DNA of 15,582 nt. Source: Erysipelotrichaceae bacterium (GTDB lineage: Bacteria; Bacillota_I; Bacilli_A; Erysipelotrichales; Erysipelotrichaceae). Made by a program: the position numbers and the translations under genes. Each line of letters opens with the position of its first letter. Positions within the stretch are counted from its first letter, which is position 1. Location of the stretch: contig JAFZQL010000092.1 in the NCBI GenBank assembly GCA_017620435.1, positions 1 through 15,582 on the forward strand, given 5' to 3'. The notes below the pieces were generated by a model. That model saw only the letters and a program-made list of their open reading frames with translations. It was not told the DNA's origin and did not search any database. Of the stretch, positions 1 to 6,454 are shown piece by piece.

Positions 1-579
1 CAGAGGCTGAGTCAGGATCACAACATCTCTTTCATAGCCTATTTCTTTCATGTAGCGGTAAGGAATGGAGTCGGCGATCCCTCCGTCCAGCAGCCGGTAT
101 CCGTCCGCTTCGACGATCCTTGATACCAGGGGCATCGAGGCGGAAGCTCTCATCCAAAGATCGTCCTCCAGCTCTCCTTTTTCACATCTGTGATAGACGC
201 ACTTCCCGGTATCGACATCCGTTGCACCGATATAGAATTCCATCGGATTCTCAGAGAACGTCTTCCGGTCAAAAACATCCAGTTCATAAGGAACAATGCG
301 GTAACAGAAATCGACACCGTAAAGATCTCCTGTCGTGATCAGGGAACGCAGGGAACAGTATCTCCAGTCCCTGCAGAATCTGGTGTTGTAGCGCAAAGGT
401 CTGCCGATCTGTTTCGACTTGTAGTTGCATCCGAAGACTGCGCCTGCCGAAATGCCTGCGCCTCCGTCGAATTCGATGCCGTTCTCCAGCAGCACATCCA
501 TGACCCCGCAGGTAAACAGACCCCGCATCGCTCCGCCTTCCATGATCAGAGCCGTCTTTTTCTTATCTTTGTTTTTCAT
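1..579 (-). CDS. Patatin-like phospholipase family protein (3' end beyond window)
   Basis: Predicted serine acyl hydrolase of the bacterial patatin family (RssA/YjjU-like), probably acting on lipid or acyl esters at the inner face of the membrane; the substrate is unknown. My translation of the complement gives 193 residues before the window edge. Visible are the glycine-rich oxyanion loop EGGAMRG (residues 14-20), the nucleophile elbow GISAG with catalytic Ser44 (42-46), and the second member of the Ser-Asp dyad in LLDGGIADS (Asp165). There is no signal peptide or membrane segment. The ATG is at 577-579 and only a poor ribosome site (GAGTAAAG) precedes it. The gene lies just past the oppF terminator and seems to have its own promoter. 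The family is clear; the role is not. The elbow has Ile where GVSAG is more usual, a conservative change. Confidence 0.88.
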   Translation of the reverse strand, partial: MKNKDKKKTALIMEGGAMRGLFTCGVMDVLLENGIEFDGGAGISAGAVFGCNYKSKQIGRPLRYNTRFCRDWRYCSLRSLITTGDLYGVDFCYRIVPYELDVFDRKTFSENPMEFYIGATDVDTGKCVYHRCEKGELEDDLWMRASASMPLVSRIVEADGYRLLDGGIADSIPYRYMKEIGYERDVVILTQPL

Positions 580-594
580 GTTTCTTTACTCAAT

Positions 595-623
595 ATTATA
601 AAAAAGGCTCTGCCCTTAGGCAA
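595..623 (-). promoter_or_regulatory. Candidate promoter of the patatin-like gene, nested in the oppF terminator
   Basis: On the minus strand TTGCCT (618-623) and TATAAT (595-600) are separated by exactly 17 bases. The -35 box lies in the terminator hairpin and the -10 box overlaps its T-tract. Transcription would begin near 588, leaving a leader of only about nine bases before the ATG at 579. This is read from consensus matching only. Confidence 0.45.
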
Positions 624-630
624 AGCCTTT
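600..630 (-). terminator. Rho-independent terminator after oppF
   Basis: On the minus strand AAAGGCTTTGCC pairs with GGCAGAGCCTTT as a 12-bp stem with a single G-U pair, closed by a TAAG loop and followed by six T. It starts five bases past the oppF stop codon and should end the opp transcript. Confidence 0.9.
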
Positions 631-635
631 GCTTA

Positions 636-1568
636 TTATTTCTTCGTCCACTTTTCGAATTCTTCATCCGTAGCCAGGACTTTGTGCGTCTCGCTCAGGA
701 CATGTTCATATCCTGCCTCGTAGTCCACGCCTTCCTCGTCCTTGTTGTAGGTGATCGCCCTGCGGGCTTTTTCTACGACCGGATTCGGATGCGGGATAGC
801 TGACAGCAGCGACCTGGTATACGGATGGATCGGATTCTCGAAGATCTCGTCCGTCGTACCTGTTTCCACGATGTGACCCAGATGCATGACTCCGATTCGA
901 TTGGAAATGTACTTGACCATCGACAGGTCGTGGGCAATGAACAGATAGGTCGTGCCGGTCTCTTCCTGAATGTCTTTCATCAGGTTGACGACCTGGGCCT
1001 GAATGGATACGTCCAGTGCGGAGATACATTCATCGGCGATGACCAGTTTCGGGTTCATGACCAGCGCTCTGGCAATCCCGACTCTCTGTCTCTGTCCGCC
1101 GGAGAACTGATGCGGGAATCTGGTTCCCTGTTCCTTGGAGAGTCCGACCTTGTCCAGAACGTCCGCAACTCTTTCTTCGATCTCCTGCTTGGACTTGCAC
1201 AGGTGATGGATCTCCAGTCCTTCTGCAATGATCTGTGATACCTTCTTCCTCGGGTTCAGACAGGCCATCGGGTCCTGGAATATCATCTGCATGTTTGTTC
1301 GTAAGAACTTCTCATCTTCCTTGCTGAGCTTGCCGGAAATGTCGTGTCCGTCGAAGATGATCTTGCCGTCGGTAGGTTCGTACAGCCTGATGATCGATCT
1401 GCCGGTCGTCGACTTGCCCGAACCGGATTCACCGACCAGACCGTACGTCTCGCCTTCGTAGATATCGAAGCTGATGCCGTCAACGGCCTTCGTCGTAAAT
1501 TTCCTCGAGATCTTGAAATGCTGTTTCAGGTTCTCGACATGAAGCAGAGGTGTTCTGATTTCACTCAT
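636..1568 (-). CDS. oppF: Oligopeptide ABC transporter ATP-binding protein OppF
   Basis: Second ATPase of the peptide importer; it pairs with OppD under the OppBC pore to power uptake. The 310 residues show Walker A GESGSGKST (46-54), Q-loop Gln98, ABC signature FSGGQ (155-159), Walker B LVIADE (175-180) and H-loop His213. Cys181 stands where this family usually has Pro (ADEPISALD), a position next to the catalytic Glu. The C-terminal tail (about 260-310) lacks the cysteine cluster found in many OppF/DppF proteins and resembles the Streptococcus AmiF type. The ATG overlaps the oppD stop by eight bases (ATGAGTGA), so the two are translationally coupled, with AGGAGG just upstream. It is the last gene of the operon. 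Confidence 0.95.
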   Translation of the reverse strand: MSEIRTPLLHVENLKQHFKISRKFTTKAVDGISFDIYEGETYGLVGESGSGKSTTGRSIIRLYEPTDGKIIFDGHDISGKLSKEDEKFLRTNMQMIFQDPMACLNPRKKVSQIIAEGLEIHHLCKSKQEIEERVADVLDKVGLSKEQGTRFPHQFSGGQRQRVGIARALVMNPKLVIADECISALDVSIQAQVVNLMKDIQEETGTTYLFIAHDLSMVKYISNRIGVMHLGHIVETGTTDEIFENPIHPYTRSLLSAIPHPNPVVEKARRAITYNKDEEGVDYEAGYEHVLSETHKVLATDEEFEKWTKK

Positions 1569-2658
1569 TGATATTGGCCTCCTTCTTCATCTTTTCCAGT
1601 TTTTCTACCAGCTCAGCCGGCAGTTCCACTTTCGGCGCTCTAGGATCGCATAGCCATGAGGCGACACGGTGCTGACCACCGATATCGTACATCGGAGGTT
1701 CCTCCTTGTAGTCGATGTTCAGCGCGAACTTGTTTCTCGCCGCAAAGGCATCACCCGGAACCTTTTCCATCAGGTTCGGAGGAGAACCCGGGATGGCATA
1801 CAGTCTGCGGGAATTGGTATCCGTATCCGGCATAGAAGACAGCAGTCCCCAGGTATACGGGTGTCTCGGATCGTAGAAGACTTCGTTGATCTTGCCTTTC
1901 TCGACGATCCTTCCGGCATACATGACGGCGACATAGTCGGCGACTTTCGCCACGACACCCAGGTCATGGGTGATGTAGATGACGGAAATTCCTTTCTTGT
2001 CCTGCAGCTCTTTGATCAGCTCCAGGATCTTGGCCTGAATGGTGACATCCAGAGCCGTAGTCGGTTCATCACAGATCAGAATATCCGGATCGCAGGCCAG
2101 AGCGATCGCGATAACGACTCTCTGCCGCATGCCTCCGGAAAGCTCGTGCGGATACTGTTTGAAACGTTTGTCCGGATTGTCGATCCCGACTTCCGTAAGC
2201 AGGTCCAGAGCCTTCTGCTTGGCTTCGTTGTAGGAAATATTGTAGTGCTCGCGCATCGGTTCCATAATCTGTTTTCCGATCGTCATCGTCGGATCCAGAG
2301 AAGTCATCGGATCCTGGAAAACCATGGCGATGTGCTTGCCGCAGAGCTTGTAGCGGATATCCTTCTGGGACATCTTTACCAGGTCGACTTCCTGTTCTTC
2401 GCCGTTCTCATCTTTATAACGGTAGATGATCTGACCGGAATCGATGACGCCGTTGGAATCAAGGATTCCCATGATCGTCTTGACGGTAACGGACTTGCCC
2501 GAACCGGATTCGCCGACGATCGCAATCGTTTCTCCCTTAAACAGGTCCAGTCTCACACCTCTGATCGCTCTAACCGTTCCATAGGCGGTCTGGAAAGAGA
2601 TGTTCAGATCACGGATATACAGGACTCTATCGTCCTTGTTTCGTTTTACTGTTTCCAT
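1561..2658 (-). CDS. oppD: Oligopeptide ABC transporter ATP-binding protein OppD
   Basis: First ATPase of the importer, on the cytoplasmic face. Its 365 residues contain Walker A GESGSGKS (49-56), Q-loop Gln115, signature LSGGM (173-177), Walker B ILICDE (193-198) and H-loop His231. The extra C-terminal domain typical of peptide importers is present (about 285-365). The cysteines that bind an iron-sulfur cluster in DppD-type relatives are replaced: GDAFAARNKFALNID (302-316) has Asp, Asn and Asp where GCxFxxRCxxAxxxC is expected. As I recall, the streptococcal AmiE lineage is similar. AAAGGAGG precedes the ATG, ten bases after the oppC stop. OppC, OppD and OppF are all conventional, unlike their binding protein. 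Confidence 0.95.
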   Translation of the reverse strand: METVKRNKDDRVLYIRDLNISFQTAYGTVRAIRGVRLDLFKGETIAIVGESGSGKSVTVKTIMGILDSNGVIDSGQIIYRYKDENGEEQEVDLVKMSQKDIRYKLCGKHIAMVFQDPMTSLDPTMTIGKQIMEPMREHYNISYNEAKQKALDLLTEVGIDNPDKRFKQYPHELSGGMRQRVVIAIALACDPDILICDEPTTALDVTIQAKILELIKELQDKKGISVIYITHDLGVVAKVADYVAVMYAGRIVEKGKINEVFYDPRHPYTWGLLSSMPDTDTNSRRLYAIPGSPPNLMEKVPGDAFAARNKFALNIDYKEEPPMYDIGGQHRVASWLCDPRAPKVELPAELVEKLEKMKKEANINE

Positions 2659-2668
2659 AGGACCTCCT

Positions 2669-3682
2669 TTACTTGTTGATCATCTTCGGGTCAAAGGCGT
2701 CCCTCAGACCATCCGCAAACAGGTTGAAACACAGCATCAGGATTGCCATGACAAAGACCGGAATGATCAGGATATGCGGGAAGGTCGTCATGGACTTGTA
2801 GCCGTCGGAAACCAGGGATCCCAGGGATGCCATCGGAGCAGGCACACCCAGTCCCAGGAAGGACAGATAGGCTTCCAGGAAGATGGCGTTCGGGATCGAG
2901 AACATGGAGGTTACGATGACCTGGCCCATGATGTTCGGCAGGATCTCGGAGAAGATGATACGGAATTTGTTGGCACCCAGTGTTCTGGAAGCCAGGACGA
3001 ATTCCTGTTCCTTGACTTTGAGCACCTGGGCTCTGGCGATCCGCTCCATGCCGATCCATCCCGTCAGCATCAGGGCAAAAATAATGGAAGTAATACCGGC
3101 AGGCAGGACCATGCCCAGCAGAGTAACGATAACCAGGGTTGGAATACCGTTTAATATCTCGGCAAACCTCTGCATGAAGCTGTCTACCGTTCCGCCGAAG
3201 AAACCAGATACCAGACCGTAAACCATGCCTATTACGATATCGATAATGACGGCAGCCAGGGCAATGATCAGGGATACTCTTGTGCCTGACCATACTCTGG
3301 TCCAGATGTCTCTTCCCTGGGTATCGGAACCGAACCAGTAGTAGACATCGGATGCCCCTTTCTGGGCATACTGATTGGCACCGTTGTGGTAGCCGTCAAA
3401 CAGACCCAGCTTCTCAATGCCCGGAATTCTCGGTACCAGGCATTCCTGACCGCTGTGGATCTGCTTATAGGTAAATTCATTCATATTCGGACCGACGACA
3501 GCCATCAGGATGATGATCATGATGATGACCGCACCGATCAGAGCGCCTTTGTTTTTCTTGAAGTTGTTCCAGACGTCCTTGGCGTAGGAAGTCGCACTGT
3601 AGTTCTTGTCAATCAGCTTTTCATCCGCGGCATGCGCAAACTGAAAATCGTCTTCCTGGAACTCATGATCGTCTCTAATCAT
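2669..3682 (-). CDS. oppC: Oligopeptide ABC transporter permease OppC
   Basis: One of two inner-membrane subunits that form the peptide channel. With the ATG at 3680-3682 the protein has 337 residues: a long acidic N-terminal tail, a first membrane segment (about 46-64), a long extracellular loop (65-115), then FGSDTQGRDIWTRV (117-130), typical of OppC/DppC, and five further membrane segments between about 137 and 323. The EAA loop that contacts the ATPases is at about 227-250 (EFVLASRTLGANKFRI). I chose this start because AGGAGGAAGCTTAAG directly precedes it; the open frame extends to a TTG at 3745, but that lies inside oppB and has no ribosome site. The start is two bases from the oppB stop. 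Confidence 0.95.
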   Translation of the reverse strand: MIRDDHEFQEDDFQFAHAADEKLIDKNYSATSYAKDVWNNFKKNKGALIGAVIIMIIILMAVVGPNMNEFTYKQIHSGQECLVPRIPGIEKLGLFDGYHNGANQYAQKGASDVYYWFGSDTQGRDIWTRVWSGTRVSLIIALAAVIIDIVIGMVYGLVSGFFGGTVDSFMQRFAEILNGIPTLVIVTLLGMVLPAGITSIIFALMLTGWIGMERIARAQVLKVKEQEFVLASRTLGANKFRIIFSEILPNIMGQVIVTSMFSIPNAIFLEAYLSFLGLGVPAPMASLGSLVSDGYKSMTTFPHILIIPVFVMAILMLCFNLFADGLRDAFDPKMINK

Positions 3683-3683
3683 C

Positions 3684-4619
3684 TTAAGCTTCCTCCTTTG
3701 CGATACGGATACGCGGATCGATGATGCCGTAGAGGATATCCACAAACAGCATCACAACGATATACATGACGGAATAAACAAAGGCACAGGCGATGGTAAC
3801 GTTGTAGTCGTTCTCCTGGATCGCCGTGATCATCAGTCTGCCAATACCCGGGATACCGAAGATCTTCTCGATAACACTGGAACCTGTCAGCAGGTTGACC
3901 AGGATCGGTCCCATGACGGTAATGACCGGGATCAGGGTATTTCTTAATACGTGATAGATGATCATTTTCCAGTTCTTGACACCCTTGGACTGTACCAGCA
4001 GGATGTAGTCGGAATTCATGACATCGATCATTTCGCTTCTGGTAAAGCGGGCGATGTTCGCGGTTGGCGATACGCTTAAGGCAACAGCCGGCAGGATCAG
4101 CGAGATGAACGGCTGTTCCACGTTGTAAAGGATAGGCAGCCAGCCCAGTCTGTAGGCCACGTAGTAGCACAGCAGCAGCGCGCAGACATAGGACGGCACA
4201 CTGACGCCGATAACGGATATGGCTGAGCAGAGGTTGTCGATCCAGGAGTTGTGGTTCAGCGCAGCCAGGATGCCCAGGATCAGTCCGAAAACCGTGCCCA
4301 GCGCCATGGCCATGGCACCGACTCCGATCGAGATGCCCAGTCTTTCTTTTACCATTTCACTGACCGGGAAGTTCTTGTTGATGGCATAGGATACGCCCAG
4401 GTCTCCTTTCAGCATGTTTTTGGCATAGAGAAGGAAACGGATATAGACAGGCTTATCCAGACCGTATTTCGCAAACAGAAGGGCTTTCTGCGCCTCTGTC
4501 AGCTTCTCGTCGTTGAACGGCGTGCCCGGCATCAGATCCATCAGAATAAACAGAACCAGCAGTATTACAAAAAGCGTTGCTAAGGAAATAAGTACTCTCT
4601 TAAAGATATATTTCTTCAC
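3684..4619 (-). CDS. oppB: Oligopeptide ABC transporter permease OppB
   Basis: Partner channel subunit of OppC. The 311 residues show the usual OppB layout: membrane segment 8-28, an extracellular domain with the conserved GDLGVSY (72-78), then five membrane segments at about 97-121, 131-157, 171-190, 229-250 and 276-298, and an EAA loop at about 203-222 (SDYILLVQSKGVKNWKM). The conserved tail IFGIPGIGRL (253-262) is present. The start codon is GTG, with AAAGGGGG seven bases upstream. It follows oppA after an 88-base gap holding a hairpin, so its transcript level is probably below that of oppA. OppB is the likely docking surface for the permuted binding protein, together with OppC. Confidence 0.95.
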   Translation of the reverse strand: MKKYIFKRVLISLATLFVILLVLFILMDLMPGTPFNDEKLTEAQKALLFAKYGLDKPVYIRFLLYAKNMLKGDLGVSYAINKNFPVSEMVKERLGISIGVGAMAMALGTVFGLILGILAALNHNSWIDNLCSAISVIGVSVPSYVCALLLCYYVAYRLGWLPILYNVEQPFISLILPAVALSVSPTANIARFTRSEMIDVMNSDYILLVQSKGVKNWKMIIYHVLRNTLIPVITVMGPILVNLLTGSSVIEKIFGIPGIGRLMITAIQENDYNVTIACAFVYSVMYIVVMLFVDILYGIIDPRIRIAKEEA

Positions 4620-4646
4620 GCGTTACCCCCTTTCCAGTAAATACAG

Positions 4647-4684
4647 AAAACTAGAGCGATCAGAAACTAATCGCCCTAGTTTTT
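4647..4684 (-). terminator. Hairpin terminator/attenuator between oppA and oppB
   Basis: On the minus strand AAAACTAG-G-GCGAT pairs with ATCGC-T-CTAGTTTT as a 14-bp stem with one G-U pair, a nine-base loop and a short T-rich tail. It lies between the oppA stop (4708) and the oppB ribosome site. Partial termination here would give more binding protein than permease, a common arrangement in solute-binding-protein operons. Confidence 0.75.
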
Positions 4685-4707
4685 ATAGTTCACTGATTTC
4701 GATAAAC

Positions 4708-6306
4708 TTATTCACCGTAGTGGTTGATATTGACAGACAGGTAGAACATGTAGCCCTGCAGACGGTCAACATAACCCGGAACATCCTTATTCGCATCGAC
4801 CTGTTCACCGGAAAGGATAACAGTATCAAGCTTGCCTGCTTCGTATTCCATCAAAGCAGTCTGCGTATCTTCAAGGACTCTGAATACGACTTTGCCTGCG
4901 CCGCCGGCTGCAACATAGTCTTCATTGAAGTAGTAGTCCTCGTTGAACTTGAACTCATAGGAATAACCGGAAGTCCAGGAATCCAGGATGTATGGTCCGC
5001 AAGAGAGTACAGTATCGGCACTTGTCGCATACTGATCACCCTGTGCATCTACGAATTCCTTGTTGATTGGGAATGCGCTTGGGAATGCCAGACAGCTTAA
5101 GAAGATGCCGTTTGGCTTGGCAAGAGTAACCTTGAATGTCTTCTCGTCGACTGCTTCATAAGAATCGACCAGCAGAACATCGGTGATCCACCATGCATAT
5201 TCGGAAGCCAGATCCGGATCAAGGATTCTATCCCATGCGTCTACGAAGTTCTGGGCAGTAACCGGAGCAACGACTTCGCCGTCCTTGTTGACCCAGTTGG
5301 CATCGTCTCTGATCTTGAACGTGTAGACAGTACCGTCTTCGCTCATTTCAAAGCTTTCAGCCAGGTCGAGCTTGTAGTTTCCGCCTGCATCCAGTTCGGT
5401 CAGACCTGAAGTATACATCGTCTGAGCGATAAAGGAAGTACCGTCGGTAGCGATATGGTTATCAAGGCTCAGGATATCGGTATTGGTAAGCAGTGTAACT
5501 TCATCCTTGCCTACGATGTGACGGTAGTTGTCAACAGCGGCAGAGTGGAATTCGATACCGGAGATTTCCGGTCTGATGATCATGGCGCCGCCTGCCTGGA
5601 AAATAGGAACATCGGCGTAGTCTTCTTCTACGAGTACTCTTTCAGCCTCGAGGAAGAGAGCCCATCTTTCATCCATATCCGTTGTAGCTTCAGCATCCGC
5701 AACGAGTTTGTCGTATTTCTCGCTCTTGTATCTGCCGGAGTTGTTGGAAGTGTTGGTACTTACAAACAGATCCATGTAAGTCTGAGGGTCGGCATAGTCA
5801 GGACCCCAACGGGTCAGACATACGGCATAGTCACCGTCAGTCATCAGAGAAAGTCTTTCTTTCTTCTGCTTAGAGATCAGGTTGACTTTGTATCCTGCTT
5901 CTTCCAGATAGTACGCGATTTGTTCTGCGGCCTTGATGACGGAGTCGCCTTCGTTGGTGCCGTACAGCAGATCGATCGTGATCTGTTTTACACCCAGTTC
6001 TTCACATGCCTGTGCATAGAGTTCTTTCGCTTTGTCAGGGTCATATTCAACGATCTTGCCCTGGTCATCACGGAAGTCTGCACCGGTTGAAGGGTTTGTA
6101 GCAAGTTTAAACGGAATGATTCCTTCAGCAGCAACAGATCCGTCGTTCAGCGTTTTAACCAGAGCTTCACGGTCAATCGCATAAGAGATTGCTTTTCTGA
6201 CATCTTCATTCTTGAAAACAGTCGCATTATCCTGTGCAGGCTCCTTCTTTGCACAACCCGCAAGGACAATCAGTAATGTCAATAAAACAGCTAGTAACTT
6301 TTTCAT
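4708..6306 (-). CDS. oppA: Circularly permuted oligopeptide-binding lipoprotein (OppA, SBP family 5)
   Basis: Extracellular peptide receptor of the OppBCDF importer. The 532-residue product has a signal peptide (1-17) with lipobox VLAG-Cys18 and a short linker (19-28). The order of the family-5 fold is then swapped. Residues 29-267 are the normal C-terminal half: FKNEDVRKAISYAIDREALV (31-50), WGPDYADPQTYMDL (167-180), VPIFQ (233-237), ending YRHIVGK. Residues 268-532 are the normal N-terminal half: VTLLTNTDILSLDNH (270-284), the family signature AESFEMSEDGTVYTFKIRDD (316-335), VTAQNFVDAWDRILDP (349-364), GPYILDSW (437-444) and YLSVNINHYGE (522-532), where the stop codon replaces the usual continuation. 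Total size and conserved blocks are those of an intact binding protein, so a working permuted protein is more likely than a pseudogene. It is the promoter-proximal gene, ATG with AAAGGAG. Confidence 0.93.
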   Translation of the reverse strand: MKKLLAVLLTLLIVLAGCAKKEPAQDNATVFKNEDVRKAISYAIDREALVKTLNDGSVAAEGIIPFKLATNPSTGADFRDDQGKIVEYDPDKAKELYAQACEELGVKQITIDLLYGTNEGDSVIKAAEQIAYYLEEAGYKVNLISKQKKERLSLMTDGDYAVCLTRWGPDYADPQTYMDLFVSTNTSNNSGRYKSEKYDKLVADAEATTDMDERWALFLEAERVLVEEDYADVPIFQAGGAMIIRPEISGIEFHSAAVDNYRHIVGKDEVTLLTNTDILSLDNHIATDGTSFIAQTMYTSGLTELDAGGNYKLDLAESFEMSEDGTVYTFKIRDDANWVNKDGEVVAPVTAQNFVDAWDRILDPDLASEYAWWITDVLLVDSYEAVDEKTFKVTLAKPNGIFLSCLAFPSAFPINKEFVDAQGDQYATSADTVLSCGPYILDSWTSGYSYEFKFNEDYYFNEDYVAAGGAGKVVFRVLEDTQTALMEYEAGKLDTVILSGEQVDANKDVPGYVDRLQGYMFYLSVNINHYGE

Positions 6307-6339
6307 TAACAGTCTCCTTTCGCTTGTAATAATGAAATT

Positions 6340-6368
6340 ATAATATAACGGAATGAAAACAATGTCAA
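6340..6368 (-). promoter_or_regulatory. opp operon promoter (sigma-A type)
   Basis: On the minus strand a perfect TTGACA (6363-6368) is followed after 17 bases by TATTAT (6340-6345). A second box, TATAAT (6337-6342), overlaps it but would need a 20-base spacer. The predicted start is near 6333, giving a leader of about 27 bases with AAAGGAG at 6314-6320. The leader is too short for a riboswitch or T-box. Confidence 0.8.
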
Positions 6369-6393
6369 TGAGAATGTAAATGTTTTAAATTTT

Positions 6394-6409
6394 ATGAAAA
6401 TATTTTCAT
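6394..6409. promoter_or_regulatory. Perfect 16-base palindrome, candidate operator
   Basis: ATGAAAATATTTTCAT is identical on both strands. It lies in the 148-base divergent region, 25 bases upstream of the oppA -35 box, and overlaps the likely -35 region of the amidohydrolase gene. It does not fit the CodY box (two arms reading AATTTTC and GAAAATT) nor a catabolite cre site. It may bind an unidentified dimeric regulator; AT-rich chance symmetry is the alternative. Confidence 0.4.
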
Positions 6410-6432
6410 TTCCTTCCTTTTTGTAGTATTCT
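6403..6432 (+). promoter_or_regulatory. Weak candidate promoter of the amidohydrolase gene
   Basis: TTTTCA (6403-6408) and TATTCT (6427-6432) are spaced by 18 bases, about 22 bases before the ATG at 6455. Both boxes deviate from consensus. The -35 box is the right arm of the 16-base palindrome, so a protein bound there would block it. Confidence 0.35.
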
Positions 6433-6454
6433 AGAGGAAAAGAGGGTCGGAATT

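Noticed and set aside
1669..2679. A 336-codon plus-strand open frame opposite oppD and others like it (12144-13100, 5455-6090, 10354-10872)
   Set aside because: They lie antisense to clearly recognisable genes, have no family motifs and no convincing ribosome sites. They are mirror frames caused by the codon use of the real genes.
3683..3745. Extended N-terminus of OppC starting from a TTG inside oppB
   Set aside because: The added residues match nothing in OppC, and AGGAGG sits before the ATG at 3682.
4620..4707. Remnant of a second oppA copy downstream of the stop codon
   Set aside because: The 88 bases contain only the hairpin and the oppB ribosome site; no frame resembles the missing continuation.
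4708..6306. OppA as a truncated or frameshifted pseudogene, or two fused partial genes
   Set aside because: Every conserved block of one full-length protein is present once, the frame is open throughout, signal peptide and lipobox are intact, and promoter and ribosome site are good. A permuted but complete protein explains it better. An assembly rearrangement cannot be fully excluded without reads.
6394..6409. CodY box or catabolite (cre) site
   Set aside because: The arms are in the opposite order to the CodY box and lack the central W, and the site has no cre-like GC core.
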